Source of the DNA: Chromera velia
Lineage: Eukaryota; Sar; Chromeraceae
Direction of reading: 5' to 3'
NCBI GenBank assembly: GCA_018398765.1
Contig: JAHBMJ010002271.1
Coordinates: 42,134 to 99,926 of the forward strand
Length of the DNA stretch: 57,793 nucleotides
Shown: positions 1 through 10,522 of the stretch, piece after piece
How positions within the stretch are numbered: position 1 is the first letter of the stretch
Layout of the letters: the number at the start of each line of letters is the position of its first letter
The notes under the pieces: model-generated
What the model was told of the DNA's origin: nothing
Database searches by the model: none
What the model saw: only the letters and a program-made list of their open reading frames with translations
Translations under genes and position numbers: made by a program

Positions 1-950
1 AGGACGAGACCCAGGTGCAGAAGGACACAGAGAGACAGACAGGGGGGGCAACAGGAGTTCACTGCTGCTCATGCACAACGATGTATGCCAAACAGAGATA
101 AATCTAGTGAGGCGTGTAGAATGACCTCTCGCAGCTGTAAAAAGGAAAGACAGAAAGTTCGAAGTGCACAGGCCAGAGCCAGCCAACCCCCCCCCCCTTT
201 TTGCATGCATTCCCCTCACCCCTATATATGCATACCCCCCTCCCTATATGCATACCCCCCTCCCACATGCGGCTCTCATCAGGCAAAAGTTAACAGTAGG
301 CCCGAAATCGGGTGTATCTATCCGCAACGTTTGCCGAACGACCTGCTGTTAGAGTTCTGCAAGTACCAACCTGAATTGTGTTGTTCCCGTGTGAAGTCGC
401 AACTGAGTGTCTGTTCGACTCTTAGTTCGACTTTTTGTTCGACTGTTTGTTCGACTGTTTTTTCGACCTTTTGTTCGACTGTTTGTTCGAGTCTTTGTTC
501 GACTGTTTGTTCGACCTTTTGTTCGACTGTTTGTTCGACTGTTTTTTCGACCTTTTGTTCGACTGTTTGTTCGACTGTTTGTTCGACTGTTTGTTCGAGT
601 CTTTGTTCGACTGTTTGTTCGACCTTTTGTTCGACTGTTTGTTCGAGTCTTTGTTCGACTGTTTGTTCGACTGTTGGGTTGAGGATTGCGGAGAGAGGGT
701 CGATCGGGTCGGATTGGACAACACCCATGCACCCCAGCAGCACACCAAGACGGCTGGTTGGAATGGTCGGTTGACGGTCCAGGAGTGCGTTCTTGAAGTG
801 GTGCGTCGGCGGACATCACGAGGAAGTAGGCGCAAGATCCCGTGCGGTCTTTTAAAAAAGGTAACAAATGTATTCAAAAAACAAAAAGACGAAAAAAAAT
901 TGGTGCGTAAGAAAGCTCCCCAGGGCAGGGGTGAAATGAAGAGATCAAGT
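1..950. repeat. Minisatellite and otherwise non-coding left flank
   Basis: From about 405 to 680 the sequence is a tandem array of a roughly 12-base unit built on tgttcgactgtt, with variants containing gagtc or gacct. Because the unit is a multiple of three, several reading frames stay open on both strands. The resulting peptides (repeats of SNKQ, TVEQ or SRTN type) are artefacts of the repeat and not evidence of genes. The rest of the segment holds C-rich runs near 187-250 and no coding pattern that I recognise. It lies downstream of the ubiquitin-like gene ending at 951. Confidence 0.8.
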
Positions 951-2209
951 TTAGCAGCTGACGCTTGCGGGTTTACAGATTTCGCCGAGCTCCAGCCGAG
1001 TGTATGCTTGTTGCTGCAGGAAGAGGAACACAAGGCATTTGATCGACATGCGGCACTGGATTGAACAAGGCGGAGTTGCAAGAGCACGGGCAAAGAAGGG
1101 GATCGAGACTCGGAGCGCGCACAATTCTGTAATTGAAGGCACATACTCAAGCATGCATTCTCACTCACTGTCTCAAAGAAGGGGAGGAAAAGAGAGAGAG
1201 TGAAGAAGACAGAACAACACCAGAGAGCGAGCAAAAGGTTGATAGGTTCGCGTCAGTCAAAAAAAGAACCGCGAGGCCATGAACTGAGTGGGACACGAGA
1301 AGGGAGGTTACGTGGCGTATGGAAGGAACACGCAGACTGACCCTTGCAAAAGAGGAAGAAGAAGAAGAAGAAGAGGAAGAAGAAGAGGAAGACAACGATG
1401 ATGGTGGTGGTTGAGAAGACAGCCACTGCACTGGGAGATCGTCGTCGTCGTCCTCGTCCGAGTCGATCAGATCCCCCAACATCCTCTGGCAGTCCTGTCT
1501 GCAAAGCGATCGAAGGACACAAAAAAGCAACACAATACGTACGATAATCCAATTCTTCGAAGGCTGTCTGTTTCTTCCGTGTAAAAACGCGAAAATGGTC
1601 TATTTGTGCGGACTTGATGCAGTTGCTCTCCCTCTCTCTTATAGTCACCTGAGCGACTTGCATCACCCGCCACTCGAGAGAGAGTCCTCTAACTATGGGG
1701 AGAGAAAGATGGAATCTAATCTAGCTAGAAAGGACACAAGTGTGAAATTCGGTAAGGGAACAAAGTTGCGGGGAAAGAAAAGACAAGGCAGAGAGAATGC
1801 AACTGCCAAGACCAAAACATGGAAGTGAAAAACAAAACAAGAACAAAACAGAAGCTGCACCTCAAAATGAGCGACAGCATTTGCAAACAAAATTCAAAGA
1901 ATTCGTTCAAACAACACGACTGCCAAGTATGGGAAAGAGGAAGCGAAAATGGGGAAATGCGCTCTAGACTGACCGCGTGCCTCCGAGAAGCCAGAACACT
2001 TGGAACAGAGAGGAGCCCTTCTTTATGTCGTAGTCCGAGAGGCGCAAACAACTCTTTAGCTGTTTTCCCTCAAACTGGAGTCGCTGTTGGTGTGGAGGGA
2101 CTCCCTCCTTGTCCCAAAGTTTTGCCTTCACCTTCTCGATGGCGTCGCTGGGGTGAAGATCGTCAATTGTGATGGTCTTGCCGTTCAGAGTCCTCACGAA
2201 GATCTGCAT
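951..2209 (-). CDS. Ubiquitin-like domain protein, 3 exons
   Basis: Exons on the minus strand: 2209-1974, 1498-1342 and 1013-951. They join in phase to 151 residues. The first 76 or so residues are clearly ubiquitin-like: [15 protein letters not shown], then [26 protein letters not shown] and [12 protein letters not shown], ending WLLGG. Ubiquitin has RLRGG there and terminates or is processed after GG. Here the chain continues through [22 protein letters not shown] and a run of about 14 serines to a short tail, so it is a UBL-domain protein and not ubiquitin. Whether it is cleaved after the LLGG is unknown. Both donors are GTCAGT and both acceptors TGCAG. The ATG overlaps the 3' end of the upstream gene in another frame. 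The domain call is firm; exons 2 and 3 rest on splice sites and phase only. Confidence 0.75.
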
Positions 2210-4087
2210 TGAATTCCCTTCCCACTCCTGCCCGGGCCATGCGAAGGGAGACCGAAGTAAACCCACAGACAGAAGACGACGCAGCAGACGATCAGGGCCG
2301 TCTTCGCAGAGCGCGACCTGGACTGTCGCACCCTTGCCACCATCTGAGCTTTCTTCCTGCTCGCGCAGTCGATGCCGGTCTGGAGGTCGACTGGAGCCGC
2401 AATGGGCTCACGTGTATGCGCAGACGGAGAGTCTGAGGAGGCAGTTTGGTCAGTCGTTACTCCCGTCTCCACACGAGCCATGGCGTCGATCTCGTCAGGG
2501 GAGAGGGTGCGGATCCAGTCGGTGACGTTGGTGTCTCCTGGGTGGACCGCCGTTGCCGTGTCGGGCGTCACGGGGGCCGACCAGTCGCCTTGGACCTCCC
2601 TGGCCTGGCCCGAAGATGCGGGGGCAGTTCTCGGGCGAGTGGGCTGATTGGGCGTGTCCTGTCTGGAGTTTCTGTTTTCGTTGTTCCCCCGACGGCCAAT
2701 ACCAGAGGAAGGGGGGGCGTCTTCGTCTCCATCGGAGACGCCCGAGGGGACGGGGGGCTTTCTCGGAAAGGACAGATGAGAGGAGAGAGCGACGCTGACG
2801 GACTCTCCGTCATCGCTGTTATCCACCAGAATGCCCCCACGAGGTTTGGGCTTGGGGGGGGCGGCACGGAGGCTCTCAAAGGGAACTCTTCTGCCCGGAG
2901 TGGCTGCCTGCGGACCCTCCCCTCCCTGAATTATGGGGAGTGGCTGCTCTGATGAGATCACAGAGAGGACTCCAGAGTCCTGCTTCAGCGTATGTCGAGA
3001 GGTGGCTCGGCGGGTCGGCTGTCTCTTCGGCGTAGGCGGATCCTCAGGGAGGGTGGCGTAGAGTCGGAGGACGCCCTTTTCGTTCACGTGACCGCGGAAG
3101 GTCAGGAGACGAGGGGTGCAGTCATGAGGGTAGAACTCGTGGTCCACCTTTGCCAGGAGTCCCCTCATTCTCTTTTTCCTCCTCTCGTCGTCTTTCTTTT
3201 GTTGCATCTCCTTCTTTTGTTGCATCTCCTTCTTTTGTTGCATCTCCTTCTTTTGTTGCATCTCCTTCTGCCGCCTCTGCGTGTTGCGCTTCATGGCGCC
3301 TCGACGAGGGACGACGCAGCCAGCCAGGTGCACTACCACGTACACGTCCCTGTGCAGAGGTTACACGAGAGAGTGTGTATGCGCATGCTTCTGAAATGAG
3401 GGAATAAAAGGAAATAGCAGAGGGGAAAACTGCAGGAGGCATTTACGACACCACGGGCTTATCTCAGCATCAATCAGACAGATGCAGTCACTGAATTCAA
3501 GCAGGACGTTCCAATGCCACGCCACCAGTGCCACTAAACTGAAACGCTCTGACGAAGAGAGAAGAATCTCTCCAGTCTGCTCAAACTAAGTACGTACGCA
3601 AAGCAACAAAGACTGCCTGCCATACAGACACCCTGACTGACTTGTTTCTGTACTTCTCGTCCTTGATGTGGAGTCTCCTGAAGAAGCGAAGCTCTAGTCT
3701 CATCAAGGAAGTGTTCCTGTGGGGGTGCCACAGCATCTTCTTGATGGGAAATCTGCCGGACCCTCCCTGAGGCTCTGCGATGATCATCGACTTCTGATGG
3801 TCCGACTCCCAGATCTTGGTTCCTTTGGACATGCCGTCAGTGAGCGCTGTCCAAAGAGAGAAGTCGGTCGCTGCACAGAAGGCCTGAGTGTAAGAGGCTC
3901 CAAAGCAAGACTCTTCGTGATCCTCTTCTGCCTCTTGGAGGAAGACTTGGCTTGTGCTGGAAGGCACATCCAAGTCCATGTGTTGCATCAGTGTTGCATT
4001 CTTCCGACCGCCGTTTAACAAATGGGCGCTTGCTTGCAACCCGAGAAAAGAGAGAAAGCAACTTCCAGAGAAAAGTGATAGAAACAT
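2194..4087 (-). CDS. Predicted signal-peptide protein with C-terminal membrane anchor, unknown family, 2 exons
   Basis: Exons 4087-3642 and 3349-2194 join in frame (donor GTCAGT, acceptor cacag) to 533 residues. The ATG at 4087 opens a good signal peptide, [22 protein letters not shown] luminal region of about 150 residues follows, with cysteines and N-glycosylation sequons (KNAT, RNTS). Next come a basic coiled segment made of four KEMQQK repeats, encoded by an 18-base tandem repeat at about 3195-3270, then a long Ser/Pro/Arg-rich disordered stretch. Near the C-terminus a hydrophobic helix ([15 protein letters not shown]) with only a short tail suggests a type I or tail-anchored membrane protein. 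I do not recognise the luminal fold and infer no function. The stop codon lies 14 bases inside the ubiquitin-like gene, in another frame, so a fused product by an unseen mini-intron or frameshift cannot be excluded. Confidence 0.65.
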
Positions 4088-5360
4088 CTTGTCTTTTGAT
4101 GTCACAGGCCTCGGCCTCGGTGGGTGAAATGGCGATCTTTCAATCGATCTATATCATCATCACTGCATGCCTATCTGATCCTCCTCAGAAATCCTTCCAG
4201 AGATATTGGTGCTGATCCAATCCTCCTTGGACATCATTCAAGTGGCACTATAGTGGCACTGGATGTTGTGGCGTCGTGTAACAGAAATAAAAAACTGCAA
4301 AAAGTCCCCGATCGAAGCTCGGGAACGCTGCAGGCAGTCTTCCTGTGCTTTATATATATATATATGTATAGATTCCATTTCATAAAAACATGCATACAAT
4401 AATTAATTCACGCGCGCTTTGCGCGCGGAGTCAGTGCATGTGCATGACACAAAAATATGGGTCCGCGCCGTTCGACTCCCGGCGCCACCTGCTATCAATT
4501 TAGCTAAAAGAAAAAAGTATAGAAAAAAGGATCGAGGTCGATCATAGACATATAACATGCATATCATTGAAGACCATCGACTCATTGTTTTAAACTTTAA
4601 TTCACTATTGATACGTATAAGGTCGAATCAGCTCCTTCCGTCGATGCATCCGTCTAGGCATCCATATACATCTGTCAATATATATATATGTGCGGCCTAT
4701 GGTAGAACTATCAGTATATCTACTATATCGTCATCAATCAAAGTTGTGAATCGCTTTTCAAGATATGATGTGACACGATAAAAAAGAGACAGGGTTTAAT
4801 GTGAATGCAAGAGTGGTGTAAATTATCTAATAAACTTTCGAACGCTTAGTTCAAGATGAAAAGCTGTTGTAAAAGGTAAACTACAACAGGAGATCGAAAC
4901 GGTCATTCAATTAGCGACCGCGACATATCAGAAGAAAAAGAATAAAAAGACACGATAAACAGTGCATGTGAAGGATCGAAACAGATAGAAACAGACTCGG
5001 AGGTGGTGAAACATCATCATGAAAAAAAATCTTAGTCAAAAGTTACTAGCTGTCATATAACCTAAATAGCTGGCAACCATTCGAGAAAGCCAGGCTATGT
5101 AAGGCTATGCTGCAGATGTAGCCCTGTATCCCTGTGTCGTGTAGGTTATTTGTTTTCTATGTCGATTCCGTTCTGTCCTATACTTTGATTGCTGAGTGTT
5201 CATCTATGTTCATCACAGTGCATGGTGGCTTCTGCCATTGACACTGTGGAATGAGCTTAGTAGAGATTCAAACCGTGTCTACCCAATCGTGCTCTCATGT
5301 GTCTCCTAAAGTAGCGGTTCTCTCTGTCTCCTCCCAATTAGCTGAATCTAGCCCGCCACT
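4088..5360. other. Intergenic region without recognised gene
   Basis: This stretch is upstream of the signal-peptide gene and downstream of the E2-like gene, and is AT-rich in its middle. It contains a GC hairpin (cgcgcgctttgcgcgcg, about 4412-4428) and a tRNA T-arm-like string near 4470-4490 that has no matching tRNA body. A TATA-like run lies at about 4352-4366. No frame shows a recognisable protein. Confidence 0.6.
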
Positions 5361-6504
5361 TCACAAAAAAGAAAGCACACGTCTCCTGAGGTCCTGGTCC
5401 TCTATTTTCATGTGTCTTCTCTCTATCACTTGTGCCTGTTTGCTCTTCTTTGCTTCCAACACCTTCTGAAACCCCAACATCAGCTTTGCTGTCTCAGAAG
5501 ACGGCTCAGATGAAGGCTCTGCGCGTCCGTGTTCCAACAAAAGAAAGACCCGCAAGGCCGCTCGCCGGGTCGCGCCAGGAATTGCGCCTGCCAGCTTGCA
5601 GAATTGCTCCCAATCCTTCTCTGCCAGTTTCACCATCCAGTTGTGCTTCACCTTCGTACAGTCGCACCGTAACCTCAGGATCAAGTGCACCACTGGGTTC
5701 TCTGTTCCCCCTCCACAGACGCTCAGGCCTGAGTAGTCCCCCAGGGTGCGATGGTTCTCCAGCTGCTTACCCCTGAAGATCAGTCGCTGGTCGGAGATCG
5801 GAATCCCCTCTCTGTCGTGCACCTGCTGCTTCAACTGCCACACTGTGGCGTTTTCGGGAAAAGGCCCGAGAAAAAGGTTCTTCCCTGTGAGTGTCTTCAC
5901 ACACACCGGCTGCATGTCCGAGGGGGGGGGGGCGNNNNNNNNNNNNNNNNNNNNNNNNNNNNNNNNNNNNNNNNNNNNNNNNNNNNNNNNNNNNNNNNNN
6001 NNNNNNNNNNNNNNNGGGGGGGGGGGCGAGGGGAGGGTCGAAGACGGGGTCCTCCTGGGGGTGGGTGCTGGGTGGAGCGAGGGGCCCCTCGAAGTCCTTG
6101 AAACATTTGAGGAAAGCTTCCTGCGACACGCAGCAGGACAGCTGGGGGAGGAGAAAGTCATCCAGCATCTTCCTGACTGTCATAGCGGGATGCCATTGGT
6201 CATCGCGGGTGCATCCGAGGTAAGGGAGGTAGAAGGGACGATCAGCAGACAGAGAGGGGTGGAATGCCACTCGTAAGTCTGGGGGTTCGTCGTTCATGCA
6301 GAGGATTTTAAACGGTTTGAAGGGGTAGTCGAGAGGAAACTCTATTTGCAGGGAGAGAAGTTTATATTCGTAGGGCGTTTTGGGGGGTCCTGCGACGAGA
6401 ACCTTCCACTTGAAGTTGTCTGCTGGGTCCACATCGATGAACACACCTTCGGGGGCAGACTCAAGCAGGTCCTGGGACTCTTTCAGAATGCGCCTGAGGG
6501 CCAT
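5361..6504 (-). CDS. E2-like (UBC) domain fused to a ubiquitin-like domain; interrupted by an assembly gap
   Basis: The gene appears intronless. From the ATG at 6504, MALRRILKESQDLLES, FKWKVLVAGPP and FPLDYPFKPFKIL follow the ubiquitin-conjugating fold. The active-site region reads AFHPSLSADRPFYLPYLGC then DDQWHPAMTVRKML. The usual HPN is HPS, and the position of the catalytic Cys (ICLDIL in ordinary E2s) is FYLPYL, so the Cys is absent; the nearest Cys lies six residues later. A Pro-rich linker is cut by the N gap at 5935-6015. Beyond it a ubiquitin-like domain begins at MQPVCVKTLTGKNLF and continues through HDREGIPISDQRLIFRGKQL to LILRLR, followed by a charged helical tail to the TGA at 5361. 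The two parts are out of frame across the nominal 81-base gap, which is expected if the gap length is only an estimate. It probably acts as a non-catalytic UEV-like adaptor in ubiquitin signalling. Confidence 0.75.
5935..6015. other. Assembly gap inside the E2-UBL gene
   Basis: A run of N is flanked on both sides by poly-G on the plus strand (poly-C, proline codons, in the coding sense). The missing segment is probably a longer proline-coding homopolymer, so the reading frame across it is unknown. Confidence 0.95.
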
Positions 6505-7389
6505 GGCAGGAAAAAAGACGTCCGTGGACGTCTGGAGACAGAGATGGGTACGCTACAAGCACCTTAGGGCTGTCAGACTCTATGGCGGATTCAAAGAATG
6601 AAGTGCATCGTGGACCGGATTCGTGGTTTCTGTCCTTCACATTCAAATTCAGATGGACATTGTCTTGCGAGTCGCGAAGCAGCTTTGACTGTCTGGTCGT
6701 CACTGTTTGGCGAAGATTATTGCTGAATCCCGATATCCGCCTATTCATTCAACAATGAAGGGACTGACTGCGTGTCCAATTATGACTCCAATGTATTTAT
6801 ATATTTGCCTGGACTTTTTAACACGTACTGTCAGAGTTCAAACAAAGGTCAGTCATTTCGCATGCAGTGTGTACGTGCGTCTCCATGTATGCATGCTTGC
6901 ATCCGTCTATGCATGTACGCGCTTTTAGGGGACGCGCCCTAATTTTTTTTTTTTTCAGACGGCGCCTGAAACTCAAGTCCAAAGAGTTTCAGACGCCCCC
7001 CCTTTTCCAGTGATTTGAGAAGTCGGGACACTCCGGAAAGCACAGAATCGGCAGAAGAAGAGTTCAGAAGAATCTTCAGAGGTCGGCATGCTCTCAGGGC
7101 CCATTTTTGACTTGTTTTGAGTCATTTTTGGCACGTTTTGATTTCTGTCCGACGGCCACCCCGTCTCCGAAGTATATCCTTTTGTCCCTCTGTGTGTTTG
7201 GACCAGCTTATTTATTTGGAGACTGCATGCCTTGAATCCCTCAATTCTTGAATCCGCAATTGAATCCTCAGTGGTTTGCTTAATTTGATTCGCATAACGA
7301 ACACGTGGACACAGCGCTATCCTCCTGCAAGAAAGCGCTGCGAAGGAGTTTGGTGCTGTCCTGACACGTTGTCATAACCAGAAGAAAGC
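6505..7389. promoter_or_regulatory. Divergent intergenic region between the E2-UBL and F-box-like genes
   Basis: The two genes start head to head about 885 bases apart, so this probably holds both promoters. It contains several GCATGC-type palindromes clustered near 6858-6916 and one near 7225. It also has a poly-T run near 6942 and a direct echo of the string tttcagacg at about 6953 and 6987. No start-site motif can be assigned with certainty. Confidence 0.4.
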
Positions 7390-8595
7390 ATGGCAGACGA
7401 CCTCCGTGAAGCCCTGAAACAGGAGACGCCAGGGGCGTCCGAGGTCTCTGCAGCTTTGAAAGTCTTGATTGAGGAAACGGGCAGAGACGCAAACTTTGCG
7501 AACGCAGAGCAGCTCGTGCAGGCCCTGATGAGGGGGGGCGATGCGCTACTGACGTCTCTGCGGCTCCCTCAAGCCGCCCCGCCCGCTGCAGCGGCTGCTG
7601 CCGCAGCCACTGCTCCGCCACAAGCGGGAGCTGCAGGATCTGGGCAGGAGACGGGAGAGTTTGGCTTCGATCTGATTCAGCTGCTTCCCTTCATCTTGCC
7701 CTTTGTCCCCTTCACGAAACGTTTTTGGATGGCTCTGGTCTCCAAAGCGTGGAAGCAGGTCCTGGACGGGAGCGCAGTGGTGTGGGAGGATGTACGACTC
7801 CTCGGTCAGAACAAAACCAAGGTCTTCAGGTTCCTCGATAAGCACGCCGCGAGGTTTGCCATGGCAAAAATCCTGACATGCAGCGAGCGGGATAAGGCTG
7901 CGAAGGGGAAGTGGAAGAAAATCTTCTCGGTGATGCCGAATCTGAGAGCACTTGCGTTTCCGGACGCTCATCAGAACTCGCTTTGTGCCCAAGAGTTCCT
8001 CGACTGCGCCCCGAAGAACAAAATTGAGCAGGTACTTATCGGAAGACCATTTGTTCCCGATGCAGTGACGATTCTGTCGGCTCTCCCCAATTTGAAATAT
8101 CTGTGGGTGCAGTGGTACATCGACTGGGAGCCGCGTGTGAGTGCAGCAGCTCTCTCCGCAGGCCTGCGAGATCTCCTCGCGTCTCCTGGGAAGCTGACCA
8201 ACCTGACGTGCCTGGGGGTGCACATGCGCCCCCTCTACACGCCACTGAGAGCAGCCGCCTCCGACACGGTCCACTTGACGACTGACGCCCTCAAGGCTGT
8301 CATGCGCGCCCATGAGACGCTGCAGGTGCTGCACATCGGCGAGTCGGAGTTGTTGAACATCGACGATGCTCAGCTTCGGATCAACATGGACGAACTCAGA
8401 GAGGAAGCCGCCCGCCTGTCGGCGGAGCGGGAAAAGCCTCTGGTCGTTCGCTGCATTCGAGAGAGACTCCCCTGGGTAGGCAGTATCTCCAATTCCCGAT
8501 ACCTAGATCTCTGCCGAGAACGGTACGTGACCGACCCGCAGATCGGTGTCATCTGGCCCCGACTGTTTGCACCTCAGTTTTATTTCCGGGAGTAG
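7390..8595 (+). CDS. F-box-like protein, probable substrate receptor of an SCF-type ubiquitin ligase
   Basis: A single-exon gene of 401 residues. Residues 1-60 are helical. Residues 61-87 are low-complexity Ala/Pro/Gln. Residues about 94-137 fit an F-box-like helical module: DLIQLLPFILPFVPF, then FWMALVSKAWKQVL and VWEDVRLL, with the typical hydrophobic spacing and the Trp that ends F-boxes. From about 175 to 325 there are leucine-rich-repeat-like strands (MPNLRALAFPD, LPNLKYLWVQ, LTNLTCLGVHM, HETLQVLHIGE), the usual substrate-binding part of such proteins. F-box proteins link a target to the Skp1-cullin ligase. The F-box assignment is by eye and divergent; an LRR protein of other function is possible. 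The gene lies head to head with the E2-UBL gene. Confidence 0.65.
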   Translation: MADDLREALKQETPGASEVSAALKVLIEETGRDANFANAEQLVQALMRGGDALLTSLRLPQAAPPAAAAAAAATAPPQAGAAGSGQETGEFGFDLIQLLPFILPFVPFTKRFWMALVSKAWKQVLDGSAVVWEDVRLLGQNKTKVFRFLDKHAARFAMAKILTCSERDKAAKGKWKKIFSVMPNLRALAFPDAHQNSLCAQEFLDCAPKNKIEQVLIGRPFVPDAVTILSALPNLKYLWVQWYIDWEPRVSAAALSAGLRDLLASPGKLTNLTCLGVHMRPLYTPLRAAASDTVHLTTDALKAVMRAHETLQVLHIGESELLNIDDAQLRINMDELREEAARLSAEREKPLVVRCIRERLPWVGSISNSRYLDLCRERYVTDPQIGVIWPRLFAPQFYFRE

Positions 8596-10522
8596 GAGCG
8601 GAGTAATCGTACATTCGATCGCTCTCTGTTCCAGTCTTTGTTCTGTCTGTAACTTCCAAATTTTCAATTGGATATTCCAATTCGCTCAGATACTTCCGAA
8701 TACGATCTATAGAATACGATAGGAAAGATGTTGAATTCTAAAGATTTTTATACTATTCTATATTTTAGATCGAAGCTTCAAACCTAGGTCTTATACTGTA
8801 AAGGCTACAGTAAAGCTCTAAACAACGAAAACTCAGGCTAACTTTCTTTCTTTCTTTCTTTCTTTTTTTAGACTTTTCGGAGCCTTTTCCCGTATACAAT
8901 CCCATAAAATTCGCTAAAATCTTAGTCAAAATCCCATAAAATTCATTGAAATCCTAGTCTAAAATCCTGTAAAAACCTAGCTATACGCTTATAAAATATT
9001 TAGTAAACAACCCGGTCTTTCCATTTGAATGATAGAGGGAAACTGATTTATATTGTTTTCCTAATAAAGCTTAAAGTATGTAAAACTTAGATAAACTTTC
9101 TTTCTTTCTTTCTTTAGAACTTTAGAGTGTAGGACCTAGCTTCAAACTTATTCTTCATAATTTTTAGTAATTTTTAGAGACTAGTTTGAAACAGCTAGAA
9201 CTAGAGCTAGATCCTCCTTCATCCTTTTTGTGATTGTGAACATTTTTCCATTCAAAAACAAAAAAAAAATAATAGAGTAAAAAAATGTAAATGATATAGA
9301 TTAAATACTAGATTAAATATTTTGTAAGTATTTATAGTTTTTTCAATTTTCAATCTCACTTTTAAATTTTATGTTGTAAAAAAAAGAAAGAATAAATTGT
9401 ACTTAAGAATGATTGATCTGCTTGCTTAGTAGCTAGCCTAGCAGTTTGTTGTTCGCTGTTTGTCATATTTTGTTATCCGACCCCTAGCCTGACCCACGTA
9501 CTACATCTAGCACTGCATAATACTGTATGCACCTAGGCATGCACTAAATTTAGCTCTCAAATTCAGATTTCCGGCCTCTGGGTCGATTACCGGGTGGATC
9601 TGTCTGATAAGCTGCCCGTGGACTTCTGTCTAGTGACTCTAGTCTGTGCACTTTCCCACTCAAAAACGAAAAAAAAACTTATGTACTGCATATTCCATGC
9701 ACTGCCAGTGCTTCCAGGCTCAAGTTTCAGACTGTTGTGGTTCCGCAAAACCTTTTCCTCAAAATTCATGCATTGAATTGCCCAGTTTTGCCACCTCTAG
9801 TCTTTTCAACTAACAGTCTGACCTTCCTTCCGAACAGTGCCTCTTTCTCGTAACGAATCTCGTTCCCTTTGCATTCTTGCTTCTCTTTGCCAGACTTTCC
9901 TTCCTCCTTTCGAGCGCATTTTCTTTCTCTCCACTTGGCATTCAGGCGTACCGTTTCTTAATTCCTCTCTTGCCGAGCTGAGAACAGAAAAGGAAGGACT
10001 CTTCATTCGATTTGGAACCCCAGTGACTGGAACTACGCCAGTGCATCAACCCCATCGGCCTGGCTCCAGGCCCTCATCCGTGAAGGAACGCGAATCCATC
10101 CATGCAGGGAGGGAGGCTGGTTAGATGCAGGCAGGCAGGCAACGCTTGATTCTCGCATGCGTGCTGCGTGGCGTTTTTTCCCCTCAAGAACAGCAGCAGC
10201 ATCAATTGATCCATTCATCCATTCATTCATTCATTCATTCAGAGCGCTTCATTCAAAATTTGATGCGTGCATGTACAGACAGAGAAGAATGGGATGACCC
10301 AGTGGACCGACTCAGAATGCAGAGACCAAAAAAACGACGGGAGCATGGACCATGAACGAACTTGAATGATCATCATCATTCACTTCACTTCACTGCAATT
10401 AATACAAAAAATTCCTCTTCCTTTGTCCCGTCGTCCAATGCATTCCCTTGCTTGAACCTTCTTTCAAAAGGTATCAGCCAGATCCAGACAGACAGAGACA
10501 GAGAGAGAGAGAGAGACATGGC
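8596..10522. other. AT-rich intergenic region without recognised gene
   Basis: This lies between two genes that converge here (F-box-like on plus, pdxT on minus). From 8640 to 9480 it is strongly AT-rich, with tttc tandem runs at about 8840-8865 and 9100-9115. The short phrase atcccataaaattc recurs near 8900 and 8930. From 9480 to 10520 it is of mixed composition, with CATT repeats near 10210-10240. Short open frames show no recognisable protein. Confidence 0.6.

Noticed and set aside
405-1064. Long open frames on both strands through the tgttcgactgtt array
   Set aside because: The repeat unit is a multiple of three and has no stops in several frames. The peptides are pure repeat and no domain is present.
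1165-1673. Lys-rich plus-strand frame opposite the poly-Ser exon
   Set aside because: It is the antisense of the serine repeat in exon 2 of the ubiquitin-like gene and has no support of its own.
4400-4495. tRNA-like T-arm (cgttcgactcccggcgcca)
   Set aside because: The presumed T stem does not pair well, and no matching 5' acceptor strand, D arm or anticodon arm lies about 70 bases upstream.
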